Below are positions 32,609 to 40,771 of a DNA stretch of 64,000 nt, one piece after another; the first letter of the stretch is position 1, and each line of letters opens with the position of its first letter. The notes under the pieces are model-generated. The model ran no database searches and was not told the origin of the DNA. It saw nothing but the letters and a program-made list of their open reading frames with translations. Position numbers and translations under genes: made by a program. Source of the stretch: Vulcanimicrobiota bacterium. Its GTDB lineage: Bacteria > Vulcanimicrobiota > Xenobia > Xenobiales > JADMJV01. The DNA is taken from contig JAFKGI010000004.1 of NCBI GenBank assembly GCA_017307785.1, positions 124,001-188,000 of the forward strand. The letters run 5' to 3'.

Positions 32609-34240
32609 ATGCAAGAGCGCGAGGGGCTGAAGGAGCAGGCTTACCGAGATCTCGGTAACAGCGGGATTCCTCTGTTGATGCTCTATCCCGTCCTGGCCCT
32701 GATGATCGGACTGGCCAGCGACCTCTGGGTGGAGCACCGGGAGGTCGTGTACGCGGAAGTGCTGGCCACCATCGTGCTCGGTCTGATCCGCCACCGCTGG
32801 GCTCTCTTGCTGAAAACCGCCCCCGGAGCGGACTTGCCGCGCCATCGCAAGTGGTATTGCGCGTTGACCCTGGTGCTGGCGGTGTGTTGGTCCAGTTTCA
32901 ATGCCTGGACCATCTTCATGTATGGGAGGAGTTGGACCGGGTTGCTGGTGCTGATGGTCAGCCTGGGGCTGGTGGCCGGCGCGACTTCCAATCTGGTTTG
33001 GAACTACGCGGTCATGTTGGCCTATATGCTGACCATGATGCTGCCCGGCACTCTGGCCATGGCCAGTCACGGCGACACCCCCGCGCGACTCACCGCGGTC
33101 ATGATGTTGGTCTATACCTACTTTCTGGCCTTGATCGGCAATCGGCACGCCAACCGCTTCTGGAGTCTTTCCTACGCCCTCCAGGATCTGCATCAGTCGC
33201 GCCTTCAGGAAGGCGAGATGCTGTCGCGCTGGCGTTCTCTGGTAGAGAACGCTCCTGACACGATTTTGCTGGTCAATCGGGAGAAGCGGATCGAATTCAT
33301 CAATCGCAGCGAGGGCAACTATCAGCCTGCCGAGGTGCTGGGCAAGCCGTTCGACTACTTTCTCACCCAGGAGCTGAAAGCGGAAGTCGAGAGCCACTAC
33401 AATCAGGTCTTTGAGACGGGGGAGCCCGTCAGCTACGAAATCGAGGCTCGCTCTCCGGACGGCCGCTCGCTGGGTTGGTATTCCTGTCGCATGGGTCCAC
33501 TGATTCGTCAGGGTCAGGTGGAGGCGGTGGTGGTGATCGCCAGCGATGTGACCCTGCGCCACCAGATGGAGCAAGAGATTCTGCACTCGCGCGAACAGCT
33601 GCGTCGTCTGGCCAATCATCAGCAGGCGGCCCTGGAAGAAGAACGTCGTCATATGTCGCGAGAGATTCATGACGAACTGGGACAGCAGTTGACCGCCCTC
33701 AAGATCGACCTGGCCTGGCTGGAGCGGCGTCTGGAAGATACTCCCTTGATTGAGAAAGTGGAAGAAATGGGGCAGTTGGTGACCAATACCATCGCCACCG
33801 TCCGGCGCATTTCCAGTCGTTTGCGCCCGCCTCTGTTGGATGAACTGGGCCTGGCGCCCGCGCTCGACTGGCTGGTTCAGGACATTTGCGGCCGGGCCGG
33901 CCTGAAGTACCAACTGGATATCAACCTGGGAGGGCTGGTTCCGGACGAGGAGTTCACGCTGGCTATCTTCCGCATTTGTCAGGAAGGTCTGACCAACGTG
34001 GTCCGCCATGCCCAGGCCGGCCGAGTGGAGCTGGAAGTTCGTCGCGACGGCGACGAGTTGGAAGTGTGCGTCTGCGACGACGGCGTGGGTATCGTGGCCG
34101 AGAAAGTTCGCACCTCCCTGGGGTTGCTCGGTCTACAGGAGCGGGTCCAGGGTCTGGGTGGGCGGGTCAGTATCGTGGGCACCCCGGGTCAAGGCAGCGA
34201 AGTACGTTGTCGCTTTCCTCTCCGAGGGGAAAACCATTAA
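32609..34240 (+). CDS. NarL-type membrane sensor histidine kinase with PAS domain
   Basis: A 543-residue kinase. Residues 15-180 hold about six hydrophobic helices (a MASE-like membrane sensor). A PAS domain follows at about 205-315 (SLVENAPDTILLVNREKRIE, EVLGKPFDYFL). The HisKA_3 helix carries the phospho-acceptor His354 in SREIHDELGQQLTALK, and the C-terminal ATPase has FRICQEGLTNVVRHAQA, DDGVGI and LGLLGLQERVQGLGG. No response regulator is adjacent, so it is an orphan whose partner lies elsewhere. The signal is unknown. It probably acts through a NarL/FixJ-type regulator, as HisKA_3 kinases usually do. Confidence 0.92.
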   Translation: MQEREGLKEQAYRDLGNSGIPLLMLYPVLALMIGLASDLWVEHREVVYAEVLATIVLGLIRHRWALLLKTAPGADLPRHRKWYCALTLVLAVCWSSFNAWTIFMYGRSWTGLLVLMVSLGLVAGATSNLVWNYAVMLAYMLTMMLPGTLAMASHGDTPARLTAVMMLVYTYFLALIGNRHANRFWSLSYALQDLHQSRLQEGEMLSRWRSLVENAPDTILLVNREKRIEFINRSEGNYQPAEVLGKPFDYFLTQELKAEVESHYNQVFETGEPVSYEIEARSPDGRSLGWYSCRMGPLIRQGQVEAVVVIASDVTLRHQMEQEILHSREQLRRLANHQQAALEEERRHMSREIHDELGQQLTALKIDLAWLERRLEDTPLIEKVEEMGQLVTNTIATVRRISSRLRPPLLDELGLAPALDWLVQDICGRAGLKYQLDINLGGLVPDEEFTLAIFRICQEGLTNVVRHAQAGRVELEVRRDGDELEVCVCDDGVGIVAEKVRTSLGLLGLQERVQGLGGRVSIVGTPGQGSEVRCRFPLRGENH

Positions 34241-34299
34241 AGAATCCTCAAAATGTGAACACGGCCTTAACTTTTCGCCAAACCGGGGGATAAGTCCGT

Positions 34300-34734
34300 A
34301 TGATGACCGTGAAGCCTACGCTGAGCCTGCCTCCCGTGAAAGTGCCCACCACCATCAAAGTGGCCCGCTGCACGGCTCCCAAGACCCCCGCCGTCAAGCC
34401 CGGCCCGCCCAAGTTTAAAGCCATCGTGGCCGGCAAACGCCCGCTCCACTCCAATGTGGTGATGCCCGGCAAAGGAGCCCGTCAACGCGGTAAGCGCGGT
34501 CACTGCAAACTCAAAGAAGGTCACGAGCGCATCCGCATCTCGGATTCGCCCGTGCTCAACCGCCTGCGCAAAATCCTGGAAGGTAAAATGTCGCCTGCCC
34601 AGGCCCTGGCCGTCATCTTCCACAGCCCCTCGGTATTGCTCAATGCCACGCCCAGTCAACCTTCCGAGCGATTAGCCACCAGTCAGTCCATGATCGCCGC
34701 TTCGGTTGAGGGCTTTTTGCTGTCGCACAACTGA
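34300..34734 (+). CDS. Small basic hypothetical protein
   Basis: A 144-residue protein, Pro/Lys-rich at the N-terminus (SLPPVKVPTTIKVARCTAPK) with a very basic patch GKGARQRGKRGHCKLKEGHE (about 58-77), then a helical C-terminal part (PVLNRLRKILEGKMSPAQAL). No known domain is recognised; nucleic-acid binding is possible from charge. Two adjacent ATG codons (34300, 34303) can start it. It sits between the kinase and the pilin-like operon promoter. Confidence 0.55.
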   Translation: MMTVKPTLSLPPVKVPTTIKVARCTAPKTPAVKPGPPKFKAIVAGKRPLHSNVVMPGKGARQRGKRGHCKLKEGHERIRISDSPVLNRLRKILEGKMSPAQALAVIFHSPSVLLNATPSQPSERLATSQSMIAASVEGFLLSHN

Positions 34735-34745
34735 ACCGAAAAAGG

Positions 34746-34773
34746 TTGCAACTCGGCAATCTTGGGTTATACT
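34746..34773 (+). promoter_or_regulatory. Candidate sigma-70-type promoter of the pilin-like operon
   Basis: TTGCAA (34746-34751) and TATACT (34768-34773) are separated by 16 bases, about 50 bases before the start of the pilin-like operon. No other good promoter is seen in this gap. Confidence 0.4.
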
Positions 34774-34822
34774 CCTCGGATTATATTGGACGAAAGTCTT
34801 ATACGAGGGGCGGGTAAACTCG

Positions 34823-37747
34823 ATGGGTCCAATCGCGCGTCGTCAGCGGCGAGGCAGTGCTCTGGTGATGGTCCTGAGCATGATGTTCGTGCTCCTGATT
34901 CTGGTGACCGGGATGCATTGGCGCGAAAGCAGCGCCCGCGCCAGCCGGTTGAGAGAAGAAGCCAACCTGGAGGCCCGTGTGGCCGCCGAGTACCAGGTGG
35001 CCAAGCAGCTTTATCCCAGCTTCGCCTTCAGTCCCGCCAGTCAGACCGTCAAGGCCTCGCTCTCCGACAGCCTGGCCCTCCAGTTTCCCAAGGGCCTGGC
35101 CAAGCCGCTCTTTGAGGACGCGGGACTGGCCAATCTGCTTTCGCCTCAGCAGTTAGCCAAAAGCACCCTGCTGGGCCGACCTGGTAAAGCCTGGAATCTG
35201 GTCGCCGCCTCCTCCAATGATCCTGGCATGCGCCCGGACAAGGCCAAGATGCTCTCCGTCATTGCCGACGATTTCGCTTACGTGGCCTGTGCCCCGGCCG
35301 GCAACATTACGGCCCAGCGAGTTCAACCCTGGACCAATGAGGTCTTCAAGCTGGGTTACTCCACCGAAACGGCTATGAACGGTGCCCCCGCCAAGATGTT
35401 CGCCAAAGGAAACATCAGCGTCGGCAATCTGACTCAGGGCGAGCTTTATATGACGGAAGGCGCGCCCTCGGTCGACAAAGGGCGCTTCGTCGCGTTCCCC
35501 GGTCCCCCGGCCGACCTGGCCGTGCCCCAGGCTTATCCTAATATCATTCAGGGTCAGATCCAGACCGCCATGGATGAGTTGACCAACTCAGCTGGAACTC
35601 AGGATAAGACCGAGTTGGCCAACGGCGCTCTTCTTTCTCTGGAATTCGTCAAGCAGTTGTTCACCGAGCCGGCCAAGGGTCTGGCCAGCGCCCTGAGCAT
35701 GCGTCAGGCCATGCAGTTCCCGTTCTTTTTCATTCCTGGCGGTCGCATTCAGGGCGTGTTCGTAACCGTCTGGCTGCACATGCCCTTCCCGCCTGACGGC
35801 GCGGGAGCGATGGGAGCGCTGGATACGCTGCAGAAAGATCAGGACGCCCGCTCGGCTACCAAGCGCAGCGAGTATCAATCCGCCAAGGACGATACGGCCG
35901 CCAAGCAGGCCGAATATGACGCGGAGACCGACGCGGACAACAAAGAAGACAAGCGCAAAAAGCTCGAGGAAGCCAAGGATAAGGAGAAAAAGGCCGGTCA
36001 GGCTCTGGCTGACCTCTCCGAGGCCTTTGGTGACGAGTTAGAGGCCGCGCTGGAGAAGATTCCCGACGCCGAAACCAACGGTCCGGCCACCCGCACCGAC
36101 GATGAGAAAATCACCGGCGATAACGGCGTTCCCTACATGTCCTACAAAAAGTTCTACACGGTGTTGGGCCAGTTCATGGTCGACGTAGTGCTGTCGGTGG
36201 TCGATGCCATCGGCGGCAAGCAACCGGACACCAGCAAATTTATGAACATCCTGCGCAAAGAAGTCCGCCTGGTGCACTTCGGTCGCAAGGACAGCGCCAC
36301 CGAATTCACCATCACGGATACCGAAGTGGCCATGAAGGCTACCTTCAACGTGCCGCCCGGACGCTCCAACCGACTGCGCACCAACGTCAAGATCAACGGC
36401 GACCTGTGGCTGATGCGCGGCTCCACCTTCATCGTGGAAGGTAACCTCGATGTCATCAATCCCAACGCCGGTTCGGCCGATCCGCGCAAGCCGCGCGGTC
36501 GCGTCTTTTTGGAAGAGGGCGCCAAGCTAATCGTCAAGGGCAATTTCAGCTGCGGCGGCTCCGAAGCGTTGGGATCCGTGCTGGTGGGTGCCCCGATCAA
36601 CGCCATCCACCCCACCACCAGCGCCATCATGGTGACGGGCAACATCAACATCCCGCACGGCGTGTGGCCGGCCTATTCGATCGGCGACATGAATCTGGAT
36701 GCCGTTCCCGAACTCAAGACTTTCCGCGAGGCGATCTCCACGGTGGTGCCCAACCTGGCCAAGCTGGCCGGCCCCTTCCATCGACGCAAGCCGTTCTTCT
36801 CGCAGTATGCGACCATGTTCGTGATCGCCTGCATCCTCACGCCCATCGGTCCCATCCCCATTCCGGTGCCGCTGCCCGCGGCCACCAATACCAACATCAA
36901 CAACAAGTTGTTCAAGGTGATGGCCCTCATCTACACCACCCAGATGAATCTGGCCTGGGGCGAGAACTTCATCACCCACGCCGACTGGTGGCTGATCGGT
37001 GAGGGCATGGTGCCGATGTTCCCCAAGGTCAACCCGACCGTCTACCTGGAACGCATCAAGAGTTTCAATCTCAGCAATCTCAAGTTCCCCACCCCGGACG
37101 ACGCGGCCGACCTGATCAAGACCCAGGGTCCCGAGATGGTCAAGAACATGGCACCCAAGCTGATCACTCAGGTGGCGGTCGAAATCGTGCTCAAGCAGCT
37201 CAGCTTCGGCCTGACCGACTTCGTGGAAAGCACTGGCGCTTTTAAGATTCTGGAAGATGCCATCGCCCAGGTGCTCGGGGTGGACAATACCGCCGGCAAG
37301 TCGCTCTTCGAGATTAGCGGTCTCGATGGATTCGTGACCGAGGCCCAGAGCAAGGTCTCCGACAATGCCGCCCTGATGTTGCTGCAAGAGGTGCCGGGTT
37401 GCTTGATTTACGCTGGTGGACGCATCGGCATCGCCGAAGGCGGCGTGCGCGCCCCGGTTACGGTGGGAATGCTGGTGGCCCAGGGGGACATCGTCTCCAA
37501 TGCCAGCTACACCGTGGGCGCGGTCATGAGCTTGAAGGGCAACATTACCGCCAACGCTCTGCTCTTCGACCCTAACACGACGCGCTGCTCGATGTTCTTG
37601 CCCGGGCCTCGCCTGGAAGGTCTGAACGAACTCGACTGGTTCGGCTGGGTTCTGGAGTATCGCTACGGTCGACTGATGAATGTAGGAGCTCCTGTGGACG
37701 TAGGCCCGACCTATCGCTACCCCAGCATCCAGGGGTGGCACGAATGA
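34823..37747 (+). CDS. Giant PilX-like pilus assembly protein
   Basis: A 974-residue protein. The N-terminus, RRQRRGSALVMVLSMMFVLL, is a basic leader, a Gly-Ser prepilin-like cleavage site and a membrane helix as in PilX-type minor pilins; Glu5 is absent, as in many PilX proteins. A highly charged helical segment spans about 335-410 (AKDDTAAKQAEYDAETDADN). From about 515 there are bactofilin-like or beta-helix repeats: NVKINGDLWLMRGSTFIVEG, then GAKLIVKGNFSCGGS, and near the C-terminus ILVA/ISLKG-type turns. The ATG overlaps no other gene and has GAGGGG about 12 bases upstream. It is first in an overlapping three-gene operon with two prepilins. Confidence 0.75.
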   Translation: MGPIARRQRRGSALVMVLSMMFVLLILVTGMHWRESSARASRLREEANLEARVAAEYQVAKQLYPSFAFSPASQTVKASLSDSLALQFPKGLAKPLFEDAGLANLLSPQQLAKSTLLGRPGKAWNLVAASSNDPGMRPDKAKMLSVIADDFAYVACAPAGNITAQRVQPWTNEVFKLGYSTETAMNGAPAKMFAKGNISVGNLTQGELYMTEGAPSVDKGRFVAFPGPPADLAVPQAYPNIIQGQIQTAMDELTNSAGTQDKTELANGALLSLEFVKQLFTEPAKGLASALSMRQAMQFPFFFIPGGRIQGVFVTVWLHMPFPPDGAGAMGALDTLQKDQDARSATKRSEYQSAKDDTAAKQAEYDAETDADNKEDKRKKLEEAKDKEKKAGQALADLSEAFGDELEAALEKIPDAETNGPATRTDDEKITGDNGVPYMSYKKFYTVLGQFMVDVVLSVVDAIGGKQPDTSKFMNILRKEVRLVHFGRKDSATEFTITDTEVAMKATFNVPPGRSNRLRTNVKINGDLWLMRGSTFIVEGNLDVINPNAGSADPRKPRGRVFLEEGAKLIVKGNFSCGGSEALGSVLVGAPINAIHPTTSAIMVTGNINIPHGVWPAYSIGDMNLDAVPELKTFREAISTVVPNLAKLAGPFHRRKPFFSQYATMFVIACILTPIGPIPIPVPLPAATNTNINNKLFKVMALIYTTQMNLAWGENFITHADWWLIGEGMVPMFPKVNPTVYLERIKSFNLSNLKFPTPDDAADLIKTQGPEMVKNMAPKLITQVAVEIVLKQLSFGLTDFVESTGAFKILEDAIAQVLGVDNTAGKSLFEISGLDGFVTEAQSKVSDNAALMLLQEVPGCLIYAGGRIGIAEGGVRAPVTVGMLVAQGDIVSNASYTVGAVMSLKGNITANALLFDPNTTRCSMFLPGPRLEGLNELDWFGWVLEYRYGRLMNVGAPVDVGPTYRYPSIQGWHE

Positions 37748-38169
37748 AGCGCCGGCGCCGTGCACACGGCCTTGGCATCGTAGAATTGCTGGTGGCTCTG
37801 GCCCTGATGGTCACCGCTCTTTTCACCCTCATCACCGTCTTCTCGCGCAGTTCCCGCTACGCGGTCATGAGCCGAAATCGCACCGTGGCCATCCTGGTCT
37901 GTCACTCGACCATGGATGAACTGAAGGCCCACAAGTTCGGCACGCCGGCTCCCAAGAGCTGGAGCGAGCCGATTTCTCCGGTGACCATCTATGCGGATGG
38001 TCGACCCCAGGCCATGGACTTTAAGCGGACCATCAAGTATGGGGACGCCTTCGTCAAACCGTCGAGCGTCGACGCCGACGAGGCCTCCATTACGGTCGAA
38101 TGGGACGAGGGAATTGGCAGCAACAATGGCCATAAAACGATGACTGTGAAAGTACCGGTGTGGCGATGA
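37744..38169 (+). CDS. Prepilin-like protein (PilV/type II pseudopilin type)
   Basis: A 141-residue protein with a type IV prepilin leader: basic MKRRRRAHG, then LGIVELLVALALMVTALF, with the conserved Glu at mature position 5. A prepilin peptidase would cleave after Gly9. The globular part carries one free-standing beta region and two cysteines are not paired obviously. The ATG overlaps the giant PilX-like stop by 4 bases and its own stop overlaps the next prepilin, showing co-translation. It is probably a minor pilin that helps initiate a pilus or pseudopilus. Confidence 0.85.
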   Translation: MKRRRRAHGLGIVELLVALALMVTALFTLITVFSRSSRYAVMSRNRTVAILVCHSTMDELKAHKFGTPAPKSWSEPISPVTIYADGRPQAMDFKRTIKYGDAFVKPSSVDADEASITVEWDEGIGSNNGHKTMTVKVPVWR

Positions 38170-38930
38170 GACGTGGCTTTACTCAGGTGGAAATGGTCAT
38201 CTACGTGGCCCTGACGGCGGTGGTTTTCGCGCTGGTCGGCTCGATCTTCAAGCTGGCCAAGAACTCCAGTCAGAATGCCGACGCCAACTATTTCCTTAGC
38301 GCCGACGCGGAAACGTGCGTGGCCTGGTTGCGGCGCGACCTGCAGCAATGCAGTTTGCAGACCATCCAGAACTATCCGGCCACCAACACCAACAATTCTC
38401 AGGCCCCGGGCATCAGCCTGTGCAGCGCCCTGGAAGCGAACAACAAAGACCGGATTTACGCCAACGACCAGGGCAACCCTTATTGGAACAGCCACGTCTA
38501 TTACACGCTACAGCCGACGTCCAAGGGCAACACCGGCAAATTGGTGCGTTGGGTTTCTCCGAGCGCTAGCAACACCACCGACGTGGCCTCGCTGGCTCCG
38601 CTGCTGCCCAATCAGATTGTGCAGAAAACCAGCCGGGTGGTGCATGGCCGCGTGCTCATGCCCAACCAGAAGCTGTGGGGCGTCGACAACAAGAACGGCA
38701 CCATCGACAACCACGGCGGCTTCGCCCTGCGCTTCGTGCGTCAGGACGCCAATGGCAACGAGACGCTGAGCGACGAGAGCCCGGCCGTGGTCAGCGCCAA
38801 GAAAGGCAGCCAGGAGTTTCGCGGCAACACCAAACTGGTCGAGCTAGAGCTCAAGTTCTTCACCGATAACAGCACCGGCAAGCCCAGCTTCTACTCGCTG
38901 CGCTTCCGTGTCTGCCCCACCTACGACTGA
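38166..38930 (+). CDS. Prepilin-like protein (PilW/GspJ type)
   Basis: A 254-residue protein with leader MRRG followed by FTQVEMVIYVALTAVVFALVG; Glu5 is present, so cleavage and methylation by the prepilin peptidase are expected. The large soluble part (about 30-254) is Asn/Thr-rich and ends in a LRFRVCPTYD strand, consistent with a GspJ/PilW-like minor pilin. Cysteines at about 55, 66 and 90 could form a disulfide. It ends the operon; no terminator is evident before the ABC transporter genes 51 bases downstream. Confidence 0.85.
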   Translation: MRRGFTQVEMVIYVALTAVVFALVGSIFKLAKNSSQNADANYFLSADAETCVAWLRRDLQQCSLQTIQNYPATNTNNSQAPGISLCSALEANNKDRIYANDQGNPYWNSHVYYTLQPTSKGNTGKLVRWVSPSASNTTDVASLAPLLPNQIVQKTSRVVHGRVLMPNQKLWGVDNKNGTIDNHGGFALRFVRQDANGNETLSDESPAVVSAKKGSQEFRGNTKLVELELKFFTDNSTGKPSFYSLRFRVCPTYD

Positions 38931-38981
38931 CAGTACGCGAGTCTGTGGTGACCTGAGCGGCAGTCCCTCTACACTTAGAAA

Positions 38982-39986
38982 GTGAGTGTTGGGGCCACCA
39001 GGCAGATGGCTTTCTGGGCGGGCATTTTGGCCGTCTTTCTTTATGCTGTTTGGCCCTGGTTGCCCGGGCAGCGGGGCAATTCGCGCACCATCGTCGTCTA
39101 CGGCTTCAGCATCCTGGGCGACGCCATCAATACCCGGATCTTCCCGGCTTTTCAGCAGGAGTGGGAAAAGAAGACCGGCGAGCACGTCGAGATGATCTCC
39201 GCTTTCGCCGGTTCGGGTACGGTTACCCATCAGATTGAAATGGGTGTTCCGGCTCAGCTGGCGATTCTGGCCACCGGCCTGGATGCCAAAACGCTGATCG
39301 ATCAGAAGTTGGCCACGCTGGAGGGCTTGCCTCAGCAGGGCGTGGTGAATCGCACTCCCTTCGTGATTTTGACCCGACCGGGCAACCCCAAAGGGATTCA
39401 CGACTTTGACGACCTGGCTGAGCAACCGCTGGCTATTGTCCACCCCGATCCTCTGACCTCGGGCGGGGCGCAGTGGGCCGTGTTAGCCGAATACGCGGCG
39501 GCTCTGTATACGGGCAAAACGCCCGAGCAGGCGCAGCAACGCCTGGAGAAAATCTGGCGCCACGTGGTCAGCCAGGCCAGTTCCGCTCAGTCGGCCCGCA
39601 CCCAATTCAACAGCGGTCTGGGCGACGCTCTCATCACCTACGAACAAGATCTGCTGCGCGACGCCAAAAAGGGCCGGCTGGAGGGCGAGATCGTCTATCC
39701 GCTGAGCACGATCCTCTCCGAGCACACGGTGGTGGTGCTGCCGCGCAACATCTCCGCTCAGGACCGTCCGCTGGTCGATGCCTTTGCGCAGTTTCTCTGG
39801 AGCCCACGGGCTCAGGAGCTGTTCGCCGAGGCCGGCTTCCGCTCGGTGGACGAGCGCTACAACCTGGGTTTTCGCGCCATCGAGAGGCCCTTCACCATTC
39901 ACGACCTGGGCGGTTGGCCTAAAGCGCGCACCGAGATTATCGAAGAGATCTGGAAAAATCAGGTATTGGCGGTGTTAGGGAAATGA
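38982..39986 (+). CDS. Sulfate-type ABC transporter substrate-binding protein
   Basis: A 334-residue protein with an N-terminal membrane anchor or signal (about 9-25). The core, TIVVYGFSIL, then ISAFAGSGTVTHQIEMG and IVHPDPLTSGGAQWAVLAEY, fits the sulfate/thiosulfate-binding Sbp/CysP family, where the TSGGA loop holds the oxyanion. It captures the anion outside the membrane and passes it to the adjacent permease. The start is GTG; an ATG at 39006 is an alternative. The stop overlaps the permease ATG by 4 bases. Molybdate or phosphate cannot be excluded, but the sequence is closest to the sulfate group. Confidence 0.85.
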   Translation: MSVGATRQMAFWAGILAVFLYAVWPWLPGQRGNSRTIVVYGFSILGDAINTRIFPAFQQEWEKKTGEHVEMISAFAGSGTVTHQIEMGVPAQLAILATGLDAKTLIDQKLATLEGLPQQGVVNRTPFVILTRPGNPKGIHDFDDLAEQPLAIVHPDPLTSGGAQWAVLAEYAAALYTGKTPEQAQQRLEKIWRHVVSQASSAQSARTQFNSGLGDALITYEQDLLRDAKKGRLEGEIVYPLSTILSEHTVVVLPRNISAQDRPLVDAFAQFLWSPRAQELFAEAGFRSVDERYNLGFRAIERPFTIHDLGGWPKARTEIIEEIWKNQVLAVLGK

Positions 39987-40771
39987 AGAACTATCGGATA
40001 CCGGTGGGGTTGCTGCTCAGTTCGCTGTTGCCGCTGCTGCTGATGCCGCTGATGGCCATCTTTCTTTTTGCCGGAAAGGGCGGCCCCAGTCATTTTCTCC
40101 AGGCTCTGAGCACGCCTGACGCGCAGTTTGCTCTGCGCTTTTCTTTGCTGGTCGCCTTCGCGACCTCCATCATCAACGCCGTGTTGGGCACTTTTGCCGC
40201 CTACGTGCTCTCGAAATACCGTTTCCCCGGGCGCGAGGCGTTGCTGGTGATCGTCAACCTGCCGGTGGCTATTCCTACGGTCGTGGTCGGAACTTCTTTG
40301 ATTTTGCTGTGGGGGCCGATCGGTCTGCTGGGCAAGTATCTGGACCCGATGGGCATCCGACCCATGTTCGCGCCGGCCGGCGTGCTGCTGGCTCACCTTT
40401 TCGTCACTTTTCCCTATATGCTGGGAGCAGTGAAGCCGGTGTTGGACGAGCAGGAAGGCAGTTACGAGGAAGCCGCCCACACTATGGGAGCCTCGCCCTG
40501 GCAGACCTTTCGCTACGTCCTGCTGCCCACGCTGCGCGGCGGCCTGCTGTCGGGTGCGCTGTTGACCTTCGCCCATTCGCTGGGCGAATTTGGCGCCACC
40601 GTGATGGTCAGCGGCAACCTGCGGCTGCGCACCCAGACGGCACCGCTGTTTATTTTCGCTCAGTTCGAGGCAGGCAACATCGAGGTGGCCAACGCGGTGG
40701 CCTCGGTGCTGGCGGTCATCAGCTTCGTGCTCTTCTTTGGACTGTTGCGTTTCGCGGGAAAGGAGCGATAA
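39983..40771 (+). CDS. Sulfate/molybdate-type ABC transporter permease
   Basis: A 262-residue permease with about six membrane helices. The cytoplasmic coupling (EAA) loop is EEAAHTMGASPWQTFRYVLL, characteristic of the CysU/CysW/ModB families. Only one permease gene is present, so it must form a homodimer, unlike the usual CysT-CysW pair for sulfate. It lies between the binding protein (4-base overlap) and the ATPase (start immediately after the stop), confirming a single transport operon. Confidence 0.88.
   Translation: MKNYRIPVGLLLSSLLPLLLMPLMAIFLFAGKGGPSHFLQALSTPDAQFALRFSLLVAFATSIINAVLGTFAAYVLSKYRFPGREALLVIVNLPVAIPTVVVGTSLILLWGPIGLLGKYLDPMGIRPMFAPAGVLLAHLFVTFPYMLGAVKPVLDEQEGSYEEAAHTMGASPWQTFRYVLLPTLRGGLLSGALLTFAHSLGEFGATVMVSGNLRLRTQTAPLFIFAQFEAGNIEVANAVASVLAVISFVLFFGLLRFAGKER

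Noticed and set aside
32264..34009. 581-residue minus-strand frame over the histidine kinase
   Set aside because: Fully antisense to the histidine kinase with intact motifs; His/Gln-rich low-complexity translation typical of a shadow frame.
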